Positions 43,800 through 52,149 of a stretch of DNA of 64,000 bases are shown in pieces (position 1 is the stretch's first letter; each line of letters begins with the position of its first letter). This DNA is from Evansella alkalicola (GTDB lineage: Bacteria > Bacillota > Bacilli > Bacillales > Salisediminibacteriaceae). Location of the stretch: assembly GCF_019042735.1 (NCBI RefSeq), contig NZ_JAHQCR010000034.1, positions 1 to 64,000 on the forward strand, read 5' to 3'. A model generated the notes under the pieces. The model saw only the letters and a list, made by a program, of their open reading frames with translations. It was not told the DNA's origin and did no database searches. Position numbers and translations under genes: made by a program.

Positions 43800-43815
43800 T
43801 ACCATATATATGGTA
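43800..43815. repeat. 16-bp perfect palindrome beside transposase remnant
   Basis: TACCATATATATGGTA, 35 bp beyond the 3' end of the transposase fragment. It could be part of the insertion target or a terminator stem without a loop. Confidence 0.4.
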
Positions 43816-43850
43816 GGTGAGGGGGGATTGCTAGTATCCTCTCTCTTTTT

Positions 43851-44613
43851 TTATGATATCAGTGCTGCTATTCTCTTTAAATTAACTGCGATTACAGCTA
43901 ATTTTGATTGTTTCGACACACTTAATAGACCATACCCCTTGGCTCGAGATAGGCCATGAAACCTTTTGAGTTCTGCATTTTTCCCTTCAATCGAAGCTCT
44001 TTTCTTATATTTCTCTTTGAACTCTTCTGATTTTTGAAATTGAGATATTTCATAGAACTCGGTTGTATTTTTTCCAACCTTCATAATTTTTCTAGCACTT
44101 TTTCCAGTACATTCATCATGTAATGGACATGCCTTACATTGGTTTAATTCAAAATAATATCTATAACCTTGAAATTGTCCACTTTTTGTATTTGTTGAAA
44201 AATACTTTTTGTTTACAGTATTATTCCCTTGATCACACTGCCACTCATCGGCATCTTTGTTATAGGTATATTTACTTTCAACGATTCTGTACACTAAGGA
44301 GCTAACTGGTACGTAAGGCGTTGCCTTTATTTCCTCTATCACATCCAAAATGGACTTTCTAAAATAAGCTTTATCTCCAAACACTTCTTCTAGTTTAATT
44401 CCAGCACCTTTTGTCTCCTCTAACATTTCTTTTGCATAGTTACCATCCATGTAAGAACCATCGGCTGTTCGGACAGAAGTAATTATGCGCTCCTCTGTTG
44501 TCATGACAAATTCAGTCTTGTATCCATAGAAACTTTGGGATTTACTTTTCCGACCTACTCTTGCATCATCATCTACCAAAGAACGTATTCTACGATACAG
44601 GCTTCTTAATAAT
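43851..44613 (-). pseudogene. IS1182-type transposase, 5'-truncated
   Basis: The C-terminal half of a DDE transposase: LVDDDARVGRKSKSQSFYGYKTEFVMTTEERIITSVRTADGSYMDG, GDKAYFRKSILD, the zinc-like CKACPLHDECTGKSARK cluster, and RASIEGKNAELKRFHGLSRAKGYGL, which carries the last catalytic glutamate. These match the IS1182 family. The N-terminal half is absent; a stop codon lies in frame just upstream of 44613. No intact terminal inverted repeats are visible, so it cannot move by itself. Confidence 0.85.
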
Positions 44614-44646
44614 TACCCCAATAAAATTATGGGAATTTGCTTTTTA

Positions 44647-44811
44647 TCATAAACACAATTCTTCGTCCATTTCGTCTAACATTGTTATGATTTCTCTCAG
44701 TTCTTTTGCAGCATGTTTTTTAGTATAGATTTCATCATATTCTAAAAAACTAAGTAATCGGATACACTTTAACTTTACTTCAACAATATCCCATTTATCA
44801 TATAGATTCAT
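44647..44811 (-). CDS. Small hypothetical protein (54 aa)
   Basis: An acidic helical peptide, NLYDKWDIVEVKLKCIRLLSFLEYDEIYTKKHAAKELREIITMLDEMDEELCL. ATG at 44811 follows AAAGGAG at 9 nt, which supports real translation. No family recognised. It lies in the decayed region between the transposase remnant and an HTH-protein fragment. Confidence 0.5.
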   Translation of the reverse strand: MNLYDKWDIVEVKLKCIRLLSFLEYDEIYTKKHAAKELREIITMLDEMDEELCL

Positions 44812-45018
44812 TATATATTCTCCTTTCACGACTATTTAATTAGAATAGGCGAAAAGAAAATGGATATTCAGGAGTTCCGTTTAGGAGATAAAAAACCTAA
44901 CTTCTTTTATTAGGTTGTAACAATGTTAAACAATCTCTTTTATCAACTCTCTCGGAGAATAAAGTGAAGAAGAAAGACGAAAAAACAATAGATCCATATA
45001 CTGCGTAGTACAAATATA

Positions 45019-45280
45019 CTATTCAATAGAAAATGATATTTCACAATTAGCTAGATTACTTAGTTTCCGTTGTTTGTGCAAGCTTTGTATACGTGAAGAC
45101 AGATGCCATCCCTTCCAACATGACTTGTTATGTTTTGGAAAGTAAGAATGTCCAACCTTATCAACGGTTTCCCACATGATCATTGAAAGAGAATCGCCAA
45201 ACTGCTCCCTTAATTCAATGCTTCGTATTAAATAAGGCGGTAGGTATGTAATTGAGGTACCCCGTAATGCGAAAGATTTG
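45019..45280 (-). pseudogene. Fragment of a paralogue of the HTH protein at 56227-56961
   Basis: ITYLPPYLIRSIELREQFG, DKVGHSYFPKHN and ASRIQSIHQQ-like LSSRIQSLHKQRKLSN align with ITYQPSFLLRSSELGEQLG, EQVGYSSFPKHN and ASRIQSIHQQQKIRN of the intact protein. The N-terminal 130 residues and the C-terminus are missing, the HTH is degenerate (SLSMIMWE for RTTIKSMV), and there is no start with a ribosome binding site. Right copy of the 120-bp repeat abuts it. Confidence 0.75.
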
Positions 45281-45395
45281 ACCGTGATAAATAGTGTCAT
45301 AGAATGCTATAAAGTGCTATATAATAAGGTTTCTGTGACGTCTAGTATTTTTAGTATCAAATAAATTTATTAAAATGGGCACTCGCATGGCACTC
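45277..45395. repeat. 120-bp direct repeat, right copy
   Basis: Same orientation as 38452-38571, with scattered substitutions and one-base gaps, ending in the same GGCACTCGCATGGCACTC. The two copies bracket about 6.8 kb of mostly broken genes. Unlike the left copy, no tRNA fragment adjoins it. Confidence 0.85.
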
Positions 45396-45560
45396 ACGAT
45401 TTTAAAGTTGATGGTACATATCATCAACTTTTTTTCTTGTGCCGTTTATTATGATATATTGGAGTAGGAAGGATAGGAAAAAATAGGATAAGTTTTCGGA
45501 GTTTACATAGTAAGGATGTATTGGACATAACCAAAATAATTTATATTGGAGAATAGAAAA

Positions 45561-47225
45561 ATGAAAGTAAAAAATCATCAAGTTGCCGTATTTGCCCTCG
45601 GAGGTATGGGGGAGATCGGAAAGAATATGTATGCTGTACAATTTCAAGACGAGATTATAATTATCGATGCAGGACTTAAATTTCCTGAAGATGAGTTGTT
45701 AGGAATTGATTTAGTGATTCCAGATTATACGTACTTAGAGAAAAATAAAGATAAAATTAAAGGACTTTTTATTACCCACGGGCATTTAGATCATATAGGT
45801 GGGATTCCTTATTTACTTCGTCAAATAAATATTCCTATATATGGAGGGAAATTAGCCTTAGGCTTGATTCGTAATCATTTAGAGGAACACGGTTTACTAA
45901 GGGAAGCCCAGTTAATCGAATTTCAAGAGGATGACGTAGTAAGGTTTACAAAAACCTCCGTTTCTTTTTTTAGAACAACCCACAGTATCCCTGATTCCTA
46001 CGGTATCGTTATAAAAACACCACCTGGAAACATTGTTCACACAGGGGATTTTAAATTTGATTTTACACCAGTTGGTGAACCAGCAAATTTGACGAAAATG
46101 GCCAAAATAGGAGAAGAGGGAGTTTTATGTCTTCTATCAGACAGTACCAATAGTGAAATGCCTGGAATTACAATGTCTGAACGTAAGGTAGGGGAAAGCA
46201 TCGATACTATTTTTCGAAATGTAGATGGAAGAATTATTTTTGCAACCTTTGCATCTAACATCTATCGACTTCAGCAAGCAATTGAAGCGGCAGTGAAATA
46301 TGGAAGAAAAGTGGCTGTTTTTGGCCGAAGTATGGAAAGAGCAGTAGACTTGGCTTTAGACTTAGGATATATAAAAGTACCGAAGAACACCTTTATTGAT
46401 GCTGCACAGTTGAATAAGCTTTCCAGTGATCAAGTAATGATTTTATGTACAGGAAGTCAAGGAGAACCAATGGCAGCTCTTTCACGAATTGCTAATGGGA
46501 GACATAATAAAATTCAAATTATCCCAGGAGATACTGTTGTTTTTTCAGCTTCTCCAATTCCGGGAAATACGCTGAGTGTTAACAAAATTATTAATCAACT
46601 GTACCGCGTTGGTGCGGAAGTGATCCATGGCCCATTAAATGATATTCATACCTCTGGTCACGGTGGACAAGAAGAACAAAAGCTAATGCTCCGTCTATTA
46701 CAACCAACGTATTTTCTTCCCATACACGGTGAGTATCGTATGCTTAAGCATCATGTTAAATTAGCTGAAAGCTGTGGCGTTAAAGAAGAAAATTGTTTTA
46801 TTATGGAAAATGGTGAGGTTTTAGCTTTAGATCAAAAGGAAGCGTCACTAGCTGGGAAAATACCATCGTCATCTGTGTATGTGGATGGAAGTGGAATCGG
46901 AGATATTGGAAACATTGTCATAAGAGACCGACGAATTCTTTCGGAAGAAGGACTTGTCGTGGTTGTAGTTACATTAAATATGAAGGAATTCCAGGTGACT
47001 GCAGGACCGGATATCATTTCACGAGGCTTTGTTTATATGCGAGAATCAAGTGACTTAATAAATGAAGCACAAGAAAAAATGGAGGAACACCTCCGTCAAT
47101 TAATGGTAAACAAAACAACCCAATGGTCTGAAATAAAGAATGAAATTACCGATGTCCTTGGTCCATTTTTATATGCAAAAACAAAACGTAAACCAATGAT
47201 TCTACCAATTATTATGGAAGTATAA
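45561..47225 (+). CDS. rnjA: Ribonuclease J1-type nuclease
   Basis: 554 residues, length and sequence of RNase J1. Metallo-beta-lactamase domain with THGHLDHIGG (HxHxDH zinc motif), TGDFKFD, beta-CASP motifs (ATFASNIYRLQQ, CTGSQGEPMAALSRIA), and the late SGHGGQEEQ and LPIHGEYRML. It acts as an endonuclease and 5'-3' exonuclease in mRNA turnover. ATG at 45561 after GGAGAAT. The rpoY gene that normally precedes rnjA is not here and the 120-bp repeat ends 165 bp upstream, so this may be an extra copy. A terminator follows. Confidence 0.9.
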   Translation: MKVKNHQVAVFALGGMGEIGKNMYAVQFQDEIIIIDAGLKFPEDELLGIDLVIPDYTYLEKNKDKIKGLFITHGHLDHIGGIPYLLRQINIPIYGGKLALGLIRNHLEEHGLLREAQLIEFQEDDVVRFTKTSVSFFRTTHSIPDSYGIVIKTPPGNIVHTGDFKFDFTPVGEPANLTKMAKIGEEGVLCLLSDSTNSEMPGITMSERKVGESIDTIFRNVDGRIIFATFASNIYRLQQAIEAAVKYGRKVAVFGRSMERAVDLALDLGYIKVPKNTFIDAAQLNKLSSDQVMILCTGSQGEPMAALSRIANGRHNKIQIIPGDTVVFSASPIPGNTLSVNKIINQLYRVGAEVIHGPLNDIHTSGHGGQEEQKLMLRLLQPTYFLPIHGEYRMLKHHVKLAESCGVKEENCFIMENGEVLALDQKEASLAGKIPSSSVYVDGSGIGDIGNIVIRDRRILSEEGLVVVVVTLNMKEFQVTAGPDIISRGFVYMRESSDLINEAQEKMEEHLRQLMVNKTTQWSEIKNEITDVLGPFLYAKTKRKPMILPIIMEV

Positions 47226-47228
47226 ATG

Positions 47229-47257
47229 AAAAAACCGTCGCGAGGACGGTTTTTTTG
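47229..47257 (+). terminator. Terminator after RNase J gene
   Basis: AAAAACCGTC, GCGAG loop region, GACGGTTTTTTT (47229-47256). Also suits the converging MFS gene. Confidence 0.88.
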
Positions 47258-47272
47258 TGCCAATAATATTAA

Positions 47273-48559
47273 TTAAACTGCATTGCTACGAATTTTGTCC
47301 TTATTTTTAACTGGTTTTTTTGAGACAACAGCAAAAATCATAGCGACTAAGGGAAAAATCATCATGAGATAGATAATTTCTTGATAGCTTTGGAAATAAT
47401 CGTAGGCTAAGGCAAATGGTAGGGGGCCAAAAGCAGACCCAATGACCATAATGGTAGAGGAAACCCCTTTAATACTTCCAATATTGTACCGACCAAAATA
47501 GTTTGGCCAAACGATTCCTAGACTGATTGCTTCAAAGCCCCCGACAATACCACGTGCCACTCCGAAGACAACTGCTGCAGAATAGGACTCCGTCGCTACG
47601 AGCAAAAACATAATCCCAATTTGTCCGGCAAAAGTTACAGCAAGTATATAATTAACTTTTACTCGTTCTACAATAAAGCCTGCCAGGAACGTAATCGGGA
47701 AGGATACCATCGCCATGATACTTAAAATAAATGCTGCTTGCGTACGTTCAATACCGCTTTCCCCTAATATAGGGACAAAGTGAAATACAATTCCAGTATT
47801 CACCATAGAGGGAACAGCGACACAAAAAAGTAATAACCAAAACTCTTTTGTTTTCATCGCTTCTTTCACTGTCCAAGTTTCTTCATGAATGGAAGATTTC
47901 TCTTTGGCTTGTTCTGTTACTTCCTTTTTTGATAAATTATCTGGAAGTAACCCCACATCTTCAGGTTTATTGCGAATGAAAATAAAAGCTAGGGGAACAA
48001 AAATCAACAGGAGTAAACCAGCCCATAGTAGCCATGACAATTGCCAACCAAGCTGATCAATTAACCATGCGTTTAAAGGCGGAAGTGCAGCAGCACTCGT
48101 AAAGCTACCGAATGCCATGAAGCTCATAGCACGACCTCTTTTTCCTACAAACCATTGCGGAATTAGTGTACCAGGGATTAGTGTCATGGAACCCTGCCCA
48201 AATAACCTGAGCATAAAGAATCCGATAAACAACATGGCGGGATTCATAATAAAACTATTAAAAATACAGGCTACAGCCAATAATAATGCAACCATTACCG
48301 TCATACTTCTCTGACCATACTTATCAACTAATCTACCAATGATAAAGAGAAGGAATCCAGCTAAAGCAGTAGCAAATAAATACATGGTGGAGACTAACGT
48401 GCTGCTCCATCCAAAATGTTTTAAATAAGCATCAATAAATATGGAAATGGAATACGTTTGGCCTGGCCCTGAGAAGAACACGGACATCGCTGCCAAGAAA
48501 ACAATAATCCACCCATAGAAAAAAGGTGGATTTAGTGGAATACCATTTTTCTCTTTCAT
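47273..48559 (-). CDS. MFS transporter (OFA / monocarboxylate-type)
   Basis: A 428-residue, 12-helix major facilitator. FFYGWIIVFLAAMSVFFSGPGQTYSISIFIDAYLKHFGWS is the N-terminal signature of the oxalate/formate antiporter-like and MCT families; GRLVDKYGQRSM is the MFS loop 2-3 motif; a long central loop (NKPEDVGLLPDNLSKKEV) parts the two halves. Likely substrate is a small carboxylate. ATG at 48559 with GGAGGGAG. No catabolic genes adjacent. Confidence 0.85.
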   Translation of the reverse strand: MKEKNGIPLNPPFFYGWIIVFLAAMSVFFSGPGQTYSISIFIDAYLKHFGWSSTLVSTMYLFATALAGFLLFIIGRLVDKYGQRSMTVMVALLLAVACIFNSFIMNPAMLFIGFFMLRLFGQGSMTLIPGTLIPQWFVGKRGRAMSFMAFGSFTSAAALPPLNAWLIDQLGWQLSWLLWAGLLLLIFVPLAFIFIRNKPEDVGLLPDNLSKKEVTEQAKEKSSIHEETWTVKEAMKTKEFWLLLFCVAVPSMVNTGIVFHFVPILGESGIERTQAAFILSIMAMVSFPITFLAGFIVERVKVNYILAVTFAGQIGIMFLLVATESYSAAVVFGVARGIVGGFEAISLGIVWPNYFGRYNIGSIKGVSSTIMVIGSAFGPLPFALAYDYFQSYQEIIYLMMIFPLVAMIFAVVSKKPVKNKDKIRSNAV

Positions 48560-48679
48560 TTCTCCCTCCATACGCTGTTTAAGTATTTAGACTGTCTAAA
48601 TTTTCTCCATGTATAATATACCAAACAACTTTAGGCACGTAAACATGAACTCAGGATGGAAGAAAATGATACTCTTAAA

Positions 48680-48716
48680 AAAATAAGAAATCTCTTCGTA
48701 TAATGGAAGAGATTCA
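48680..48716 (-). terminator. Terminator of sulP-uspA operon (module 1)
   Basis: On the minus strand AATCTCTTC, 8-nt loop, GAAGAGATT, then TCTTATTTTTTTT. Lies about 110 bp after the UspA stop. Confidence 0.75.
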
Positions 48717-48827
48717 TTAGTGAGAAGGCAATCTTGAACCTTGATTATCATACTATTCATGATCTAGATTTTCGGTTAATAAAAAAGACGGTAATCAAGA
48801 TACATTTTTCTTAAATAAAATGTGATA

Positions 48828-49247
48828 TTACTTAATAATCATCACTGCGCAGCAAGCTCTTTTAGCAACCTTATGACTGACACTACCGAGAACTAATTCC
48901 TGTAGACGGTTACGGCCACGACTGCCCACAACGACGAGATCGAAATCATTATCGTTAGCGTGTTTAACGATTGCTGGACCTGGTTCGCCATGTAAGTATT
49001 TAACCTCATATTTAACATTTGCTGCTTCGATTTTTTCTACACTAGGACTAATCTTTTCCTTTCGCTTCTCTTGGGCACCTAGAGTGTTCCAATTTTGGAG
49101 TACATCTCCTTTTGAATCTCCAGCAACATACACAACATGTATGGTCGTTTCTGGGTTACATTTTGCCACTTCGATGGCTTTTTCCGTTGCTCGTACAGCA
49201 TATTCAGACCCGTCAGAAGCTAATAATATTTTCTTGAACAATAGCAA
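48828..49247 (-). CDS. Universal stress protein (UspA family), module 1
   Basis: 139 residues, single Usp domain with the ATP-binding G-2x-G-9x-G-S pattern in VVGSRGRNRLQELVLGSVSHKV, start ILLASDGSEYAVRATEKAIEVAK. A protein that binds ATP and usually forms dimers. It starts 12 nt after the SulP stop with AAGGAGGGA, so it is coupled to the transporter and probably modulates it. About 45% identical by eye to the copy at 53668. Confidence 0.88.
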   Translation of the reverse strand: MLLFKKILLASDGSEYAVRATEKAIEVAKCNPETTIHVVYVAGDSKGDVLQNWNTLGAQEKRKEKISPSVEKIEAANVKYEVKYLHGEPGPAIVKHANDNDFDLVVVGSRGRNRLQELVLGSVSHKVAKRACCAVMIIK

Positions 49248-49259
49248 TCCCTCCTTTTA

Positions 49260-50708
49260 TCAATGACTGCTTAACTTATGTCTCAGTTTGTTTACTAAAA
49301 GTGTACTGGCTTCATTTAGGCCTGTAACATCCACACCTGTTCCGTTTTCTTCAAATTTTGTGATGATTTTTTCCATCGCTGCAACAGCAGAGTCATCCCA
49401 AATATGAGCATGAGTAAAGTCAAGTACCACTTCATCCAAATCCTCTTTAAAATCAAATTCTGCGATTGGCTCCGTGACAGAAGCGAAAAAAAGTTGCCCT
49501 GTAATGAAATACGTCCGTTTTTTCTTCCTATCATCAAGTTTACTTTCAATCGTCACTTTAGAAATTTTGGAAACAAAGAAGATGGCGCTTAACAGAATTC
49601 CGGCAAACACCCCTTTAGAGAGGTCATGAGTAATGACAACTGTAGCAACGGTTACGACCATTACGATGGAATCGGTGGCAGGAACGATGAATAACGTCCG
49701 CAATGAGTTCCAATCAAATGTACTAATGGACACCATTGTCATTACCCCAGCCAATGCTGCCATGGGTATTTGTACGACAATATTTCCAAGTACCATAATT
49801 AATAAGATAAGGACAATACCGGCGACGAGGGTAGAAAGACGACCTCGTCCTCCAGATTTAACATTAATAACCGATTGTCCAATCATAGCACATCCTGCCA
49901 TTCCCCCAAAACAGCCCGCAACGATATTAGCAACCCCTTGTCCACTACTTTCTCTATTTTTATTACTATCTGTATCTGTCATATCATCCACAATGGTAGC
50001 TGTAAGTAGCGACTCGAGAATACCAACGATGGTTAATGATATTGCGTATGGAAAAATGATTGCCAATGTTTCATAAGCAATCGGTACCTGTGGCAGCAGA
50101 AATACTGGTAACGTTTGCGTTAATGTTCCCATATCTCCAACCGTAAACACGCTTGTCCCCGAAAACATGGTATATGCCGTAAGAGCAACGATGGCTATCA
50201 GCGTAGAAGGGATGATAGTAGTAATATACGGAAAAAGGTAAATAATCGCTAATGTGGCAGCGGCCAAAGCCAATACAAGCCAACCTTGTCCAAATAAATG
50301 GGGGATTTGTGCCTCAAAAATAAGAATGGCAAGAGCATTTACGAATCCAACCATAACCGAACGGGGGATGAATTTCATGTATCGGGCTAATTTAAAGAGC
50401 CCAACTAGGATTTGTAAAACGCCAGTTAATATGGTTGCCGCTAATAAATACTCTAGTCCGTGTCTCGCTACAAGATCAATCATTAGTAGGGCCATCGCAC
50501 CAGTAGCAGCTGAAATCATTCCCGGTCTGCCACCGACAAAGGCGATAACCACTGGTATTAGGAACGAAGCATATAAACCAACCATAGGGTCGACTCCTGC
50601 AATAATAGAGAATGCGATAGCTTCTGGAATTAATGCTAACGCTACAACTATGCCTGACAAAATATCGCCCCTAATGTTTCCGAACCATTGTTCTTTTACT
50701 GTATTCAC
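49260..50708 (-). CDS. SulP/SLC26 anion transporter with STAS domain, module 1
   Basis: 482 residues. GIVVALALIPEAIAFSIIAGVDPMVGLYASF is the SulP signature, followed by 10-12 further membrane helices (GRPGMISAATGAMALL, FIPRSVMVGFVNALAILIF, GCFGGMAGCAMIGQSVINVKSGGRGRLS) and a C-terminal STAS domain (DEVVLDFTHAHIWDDSAVAAMEKI). Substrate may be sulfate, bicarbonate or another anion. GTG start with AAGGAGG. Very close to the second copy at 52150. Confidence 0.88.
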   Translation of the reverse strand: MNTVKEQWFGNIRGDILSGIVVALALIPEAIAFSIIAGVDPMVGLYASFLIPVVIAFVGGRPGMISAATGAMALLMIDLVARHGLEYLLAATILTGVLQILVGLFKLARYMKFIPRSVMVGFVNALAILIFEAQIPHLFGQGWLVLALAAATLAIIYLFPYITTIIPSTLIAIVALTAYTMFSGTSVFTVGDMGTLTQTLPVFLLPQVPIAYETLAIIFPYAISLTIVGILESLLTATIVDDMTDTDSNKNRESSGQGVANIVAGCFGGMAGCAMIGQSVINVKSGGRGRLSTLVAGIVLILLIMVLGNIVVQIPMAALAGVMTMVSISTFDWNSLRTLFIVPATDSIVMVVTVATVVITHDLSKGVFAGILLSAIFFVSKISKVTIESKLDDRKKKRTYFITGQLFFASVTEPIAEFDFKEDLDEVVLDFTHAHIWDDSAVAAMEKIITKFEENGTGVDVTGLNEASTLLVNKLRHKLSSH

Positions 50709-50851
50709 TTTAAACCTCCTTTTTTGTTTAATCCTACTTTAAGGATGTGATAATAAAGGGAGGTTTAAATTGGTAAATAGTAGAATATACCTTTGGGTTT
50801 AATAACATAAAAGTAAACGGAACCTGAGCTGAGGTAAATGGAGTGGGGGAA

Positions 50852-50891
50852 AATGAAAAATGCCTAAAAATTTTTTCTTCAGGCATTTTCG
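50852..50891. terminator. Terminator downstream of the YVTN gene
   Basis: GAAAAATGCCT (50855-50865) with AGGCATTTTC (50881-50890), loop 15 nt; T-rich on the minus-strand exit. Confidence 0.7.
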
Positions 50892-50907
50892 TAAAAAAAT
50901 TATTTTA

Positions 50908-51264
50908 TTAACGTTTTAAATAAGCGATCCCATCAGGGTGAATGCCAACATCAATGCGACCTGCTTCTTTTAATGTACTCATATCAATAATGGATACATC
51001 GTTTGTTTTATTATTGGCCACGTAAGCAAAAGACCCCTCATCATTGAATACAATTCCTCCAGCCCAAACACCTACAGGAAGTCGTTTAATTTCCCACGGC
51101 CGGACTTGTCCATTTATTTGCTGTTCTGTTTCAATGATAGAAACATCTCCCGATTCGCGATTAGCAATTAAGGCATACTTACCGTCTGGTGAAAATACAA
51201 GTCGTACTGGAATTCCACCGACACGACGCTTAAATAAAACCTCATACGATTCTGTATCAATCAC
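50908..51264 (-). CDS. YVTN/YncE beta-propeller, C-terminal part of a frameshifted gene
   Basis: 118 residues holding the last two to three blades: VRLVFSPDGKYALIANRESGDVSIIE, GGIVFNDEGSFAYVANNKTNDVSIID, ending DVGIHPDGIAYLKR. It continues the blade pattern of 51261-51824 exactly, so it is the end of one 305-residue propeller. Its GTG overlaps the upstream TGA by 4 nt (GTGA), so separate translation by coupling is not excluded, but half propellers are unlikely to fold alone. Confidence 0.75.
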   Translation of the reverse strand: MIDTESYEVLFKRRVGGIPVRLVFSPDGKYALIANRESGDVSIIETEQQINGQVRPWEIKRLPVGVWAGGIVFNDEGSFAYVANNKTNDVSIIDMSTLKEAGRIDVGIHPDGIAYLKR

Positions 51265-51824
51265 AAATAAGTATTGTCCCCTTGGTTCGCTACATAAAGA
51301 TGTTTTCCGTTTGGATGTACGGCAACCCCTTCAGGTCCAGGGCCAACAGGAATGTGGTTTGTGATTTCTTCTTTTTCAACATCCATAATTGTAATATTAT
51401 TACTTCCGATGTTAGGGATATAAACGGTATTTCCATCAGGAGAAAAGGAAATCATGTGAGATTTATCTTGGTATGTAGGGATAACCTTCTCAATTTCATC
51501 CGTTTCCGTATTAATAATAAATACTTTCTCACTGTATGTAGATGCTAAGTAAAGCTTTTTCCCATCCTTTGTAAGACCAACGCCGTGTGGGAAGTTAAAA
51601 TCGGGGTGTTCTATCCGTTTAACGATTTCAAACGTATCATTATCGATAATATCTACTTTGTTGCCTAGGGAACAGGCTACATACGTTTTTTTGCCGTCCT
51701 GTGTAACAACCACTTCATGGGGATTATGACTCGTTGCAATCGTTTTTTCTACTTCTTTTGTGTCTAAATTAACAATAGAAATTGTGTCTTCGTCTTTGTT
51801 TAGTACAATTAAATGTTCAGACAT
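51261..51824 (-). CDS. YVTN/YncE beta-propeller, N-terminal part of a frameshifted gene
   Basis: 187 residues, no signal peptide. Four blades of the YVTN type (SIVNLDTKEVEKTIATSHNPHEVVVTQDGKKTYVAC, VDIIDNDTFEIVKRIEH, FIINTETDEIEKVIPT, TIMDVEKEEITNHIPVGPGPEGVAVHPNGKHLYVANQGDNT). It ends at TGA after VANQGDNTYL; one more T in ACTTATTTG (near 51268-51276) would give VANQGDNTLFVIDTE and continue into the next frame. It lies between two SulP-UspA modules. Family members bind ligands or redox cofactors; role unknown. Confidence 0.78.
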   Translation of the reverse strand: MSEHLIVLNKDEDTISIVNLDTKEVEKTIATSHNPHEVVVTQDGKKTYVACSLGNKVDIIDNDTFEIVKRIEHPDFNFPHGVGLTKDGKKLYLASTYSEKVFIINTETDEIEKVIPTYQDKSHMISFSPDGNTVYIPNIGSNNITIMDVEKEEITNHIPVGPGPEGVAVHPNGKHLYVANQGDNTYL

Positions 51825-52010
51825 GTTTTCAACTCCTTATTTTTTTACTATAACAAGTTTAACATAAATATTTCGAGAGCAGAAATATTTTCGCGAAGGA
51901 AATAGATAATGAAGGGGGTGTGTTTGAATATTGAGAATTATAGATATATTTAAATATGTCCATTTTGTGAACTTAAATAGTAAATAAGAGAAATTTAGAG
52001 AAATTTGAAG

Positions 52011-52055
52011 AAAAAATAGGATGACTAACGCTTACATCCTATTTTCGTTTTTTGA
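52011..52055 (+). terminator. Hairpin with T-run in the sulP (module 2) upstream region
   Basis: AAAATAGGATG (52013-52023) with CATCCTATTTT (52035-52045), loop 11 nt, then CGTTTTTTG. No + strand gene ends just before it, and sulP starts at 52150, so it may be an attenuator or the end of a short transcript. Confidence 0.55.
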
Positions 52056-52149
52056 GACAAAATGGTACACTCATAAACGTTCTTGCCGATCGAACTTTCT
52101 GCGGGAGAGTTCAAAAAACAAATAAAAATAAATGAAAGAGGTGCATCAA

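Noticed and set aside
49633..50742. Long frames antisense to SulP module 1
   Set aside because: They mirror the codon structure of the transporter on the other strand and have no start signals.
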